Source: an uncultured Bilophila sp. (GTDB taxonomy: Bacteria > Desulfobacterota > Desulfovibrionia > Desulfovibrionales > Desulfovibrionaceae). Taken from it: 42,217 nucleotides of DNA. The notes beneath the pieces were generated by a model that was not told the origin of the DNA, ran no database searches, and saw nothing but the letters and a program-made list of their open reading frames with translations. The position numbers and the translations under genes are program-made. This document shows positions 42,148 to 42,217 of the stretch, piece after piece (the stretch's first letter is position 1; the number at the start of each line of letters is the position of its first letter). Where the stretch lies: positions 1-42,217 of the forward strand of contig CAJUHZ010000020.1 in NCBI GenBank assembly GCA_910585945.1, given 5' to 3'.

Positions 42148-42217
42148 AGCCCTCATTAAAATGCCGTCCGCGAAAAGCCGAGTTTTTCCGGCCGGCAAGG
42201 CGCAAGGCAAACATTGG
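42148..42217 (-). repeat. Dispersed intergenic repeat, inverted copy C (cut by window end)
   Basis: On the minus strand: CCAATGTTTGCC, TTGCCGGCCGG, hairpin GAAAA..TTTTC (42172-42176 with about 42184-42188), GGACGGCATTTTAATGAGGG. Same order as the right half of copies A and B. It continues beyond the window end. Confidence 0.7.

Overview
The window looks like a chromosomal segment of a Gram-negative, flagellated member of the Desulfovibrionaceae (Desulfovibrio/Bilophila/Mailhella-like deltaproteobacteria). Reasons: GC-rich coding, an ompH-lpxD-fabZ-lpxA lipid A cluster, a Desulfovibrionaceae-type outer-membrane porin, a long radical-SAM protein carrying both halves of a pair often separate elsewhere, a phoH-pgpH-ybeY operon, and several hybrid histidine kinases. 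The assignment is by protein resemblance only; no rRNA gene is present.

Layout. 0.2-2.8 kb: hybrid sensor kinase. 2.8-3.4 kb: non-coding, packed with hairpins and a dispersed repeat. 3.4-6.5 kb (minus): ompH-lpxD-fabZ-lpxA, tightly coupled, followed by tRNA-Thr(GGT). 6.6-7.4 kb (minus): a protein resembling the anti-CRISPR AcrVA2. 7.6-9.6 kb (plus): a lytic transglycosylase behind a sigma-54 promoter, then a Skp-like lipoprotein. 9.9-12.5 kb: a GT9 glycosyltransferase and, divergent from it, flagellin with a sigma-54 promoter. 12.7-13.4 kb: rnc. 13.7-18.1 kb (minus): a phosphorelay cluster of HD-GYP response regulator, stand-alone HPt and hybrid kinase. 18.2-18.8 kb: hairpin-rich leader and a small DUF1640-like coiled-coil membrane protein. 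19-25 kb (minus): radical-SAM protein, small barrel-like protein, and a 925-residue TPR/zinc-knuckle/membrane protein. 25-27.4 kb (plus): MoaE-like protein, TatD nuclease, TrpRS. 27.6-29.6 kb (minus): an unrecognised protein and a DUF4037 protein. 29.6-31.6 kb (minus): a low-GC AAA ATPase plus TOPRIM (DUF4276-like) pair, the best candidate for a transferred defence module. 31.7-32.4 kb: SpsF-like cytidylyltransferase. 32.7-37.8 kb: solute-binding lipoprotein, hybrid kinase and porin. 38.3-42.1 kb: phoH-pgpH-ybeY.

How it fits together. Envelope biogenesis (lipid A, Skp-like chaperones, porin, transglycosylase), motility (flagellin with possible glycosylation genes), multi-step phosphorelay signalling with c-di-GMP turnover, and RNA/ribosome maintenance (rnc, ybeY, phoH) dominate. 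Two unusual layers lie on top. First, a family of degenerate intergenic repeats recurs at about 3.0, 3.2, 18.3, 28.4, 31.6, 32.6, 37.9 and 42.2 kb. Its recurring A-tract/T-tract hairpin keeps its pairing although the flanking G/C bases change, and two unrelated genes (the DUF1640-like gene and the defence-type ATPase) share nearly the same leader at the end of such an element. Second, there are candidate phage-conflict genes: the AcrVA2-like protein and the split ATPase/TOPRIM pair. GC statements are estimates by eye.
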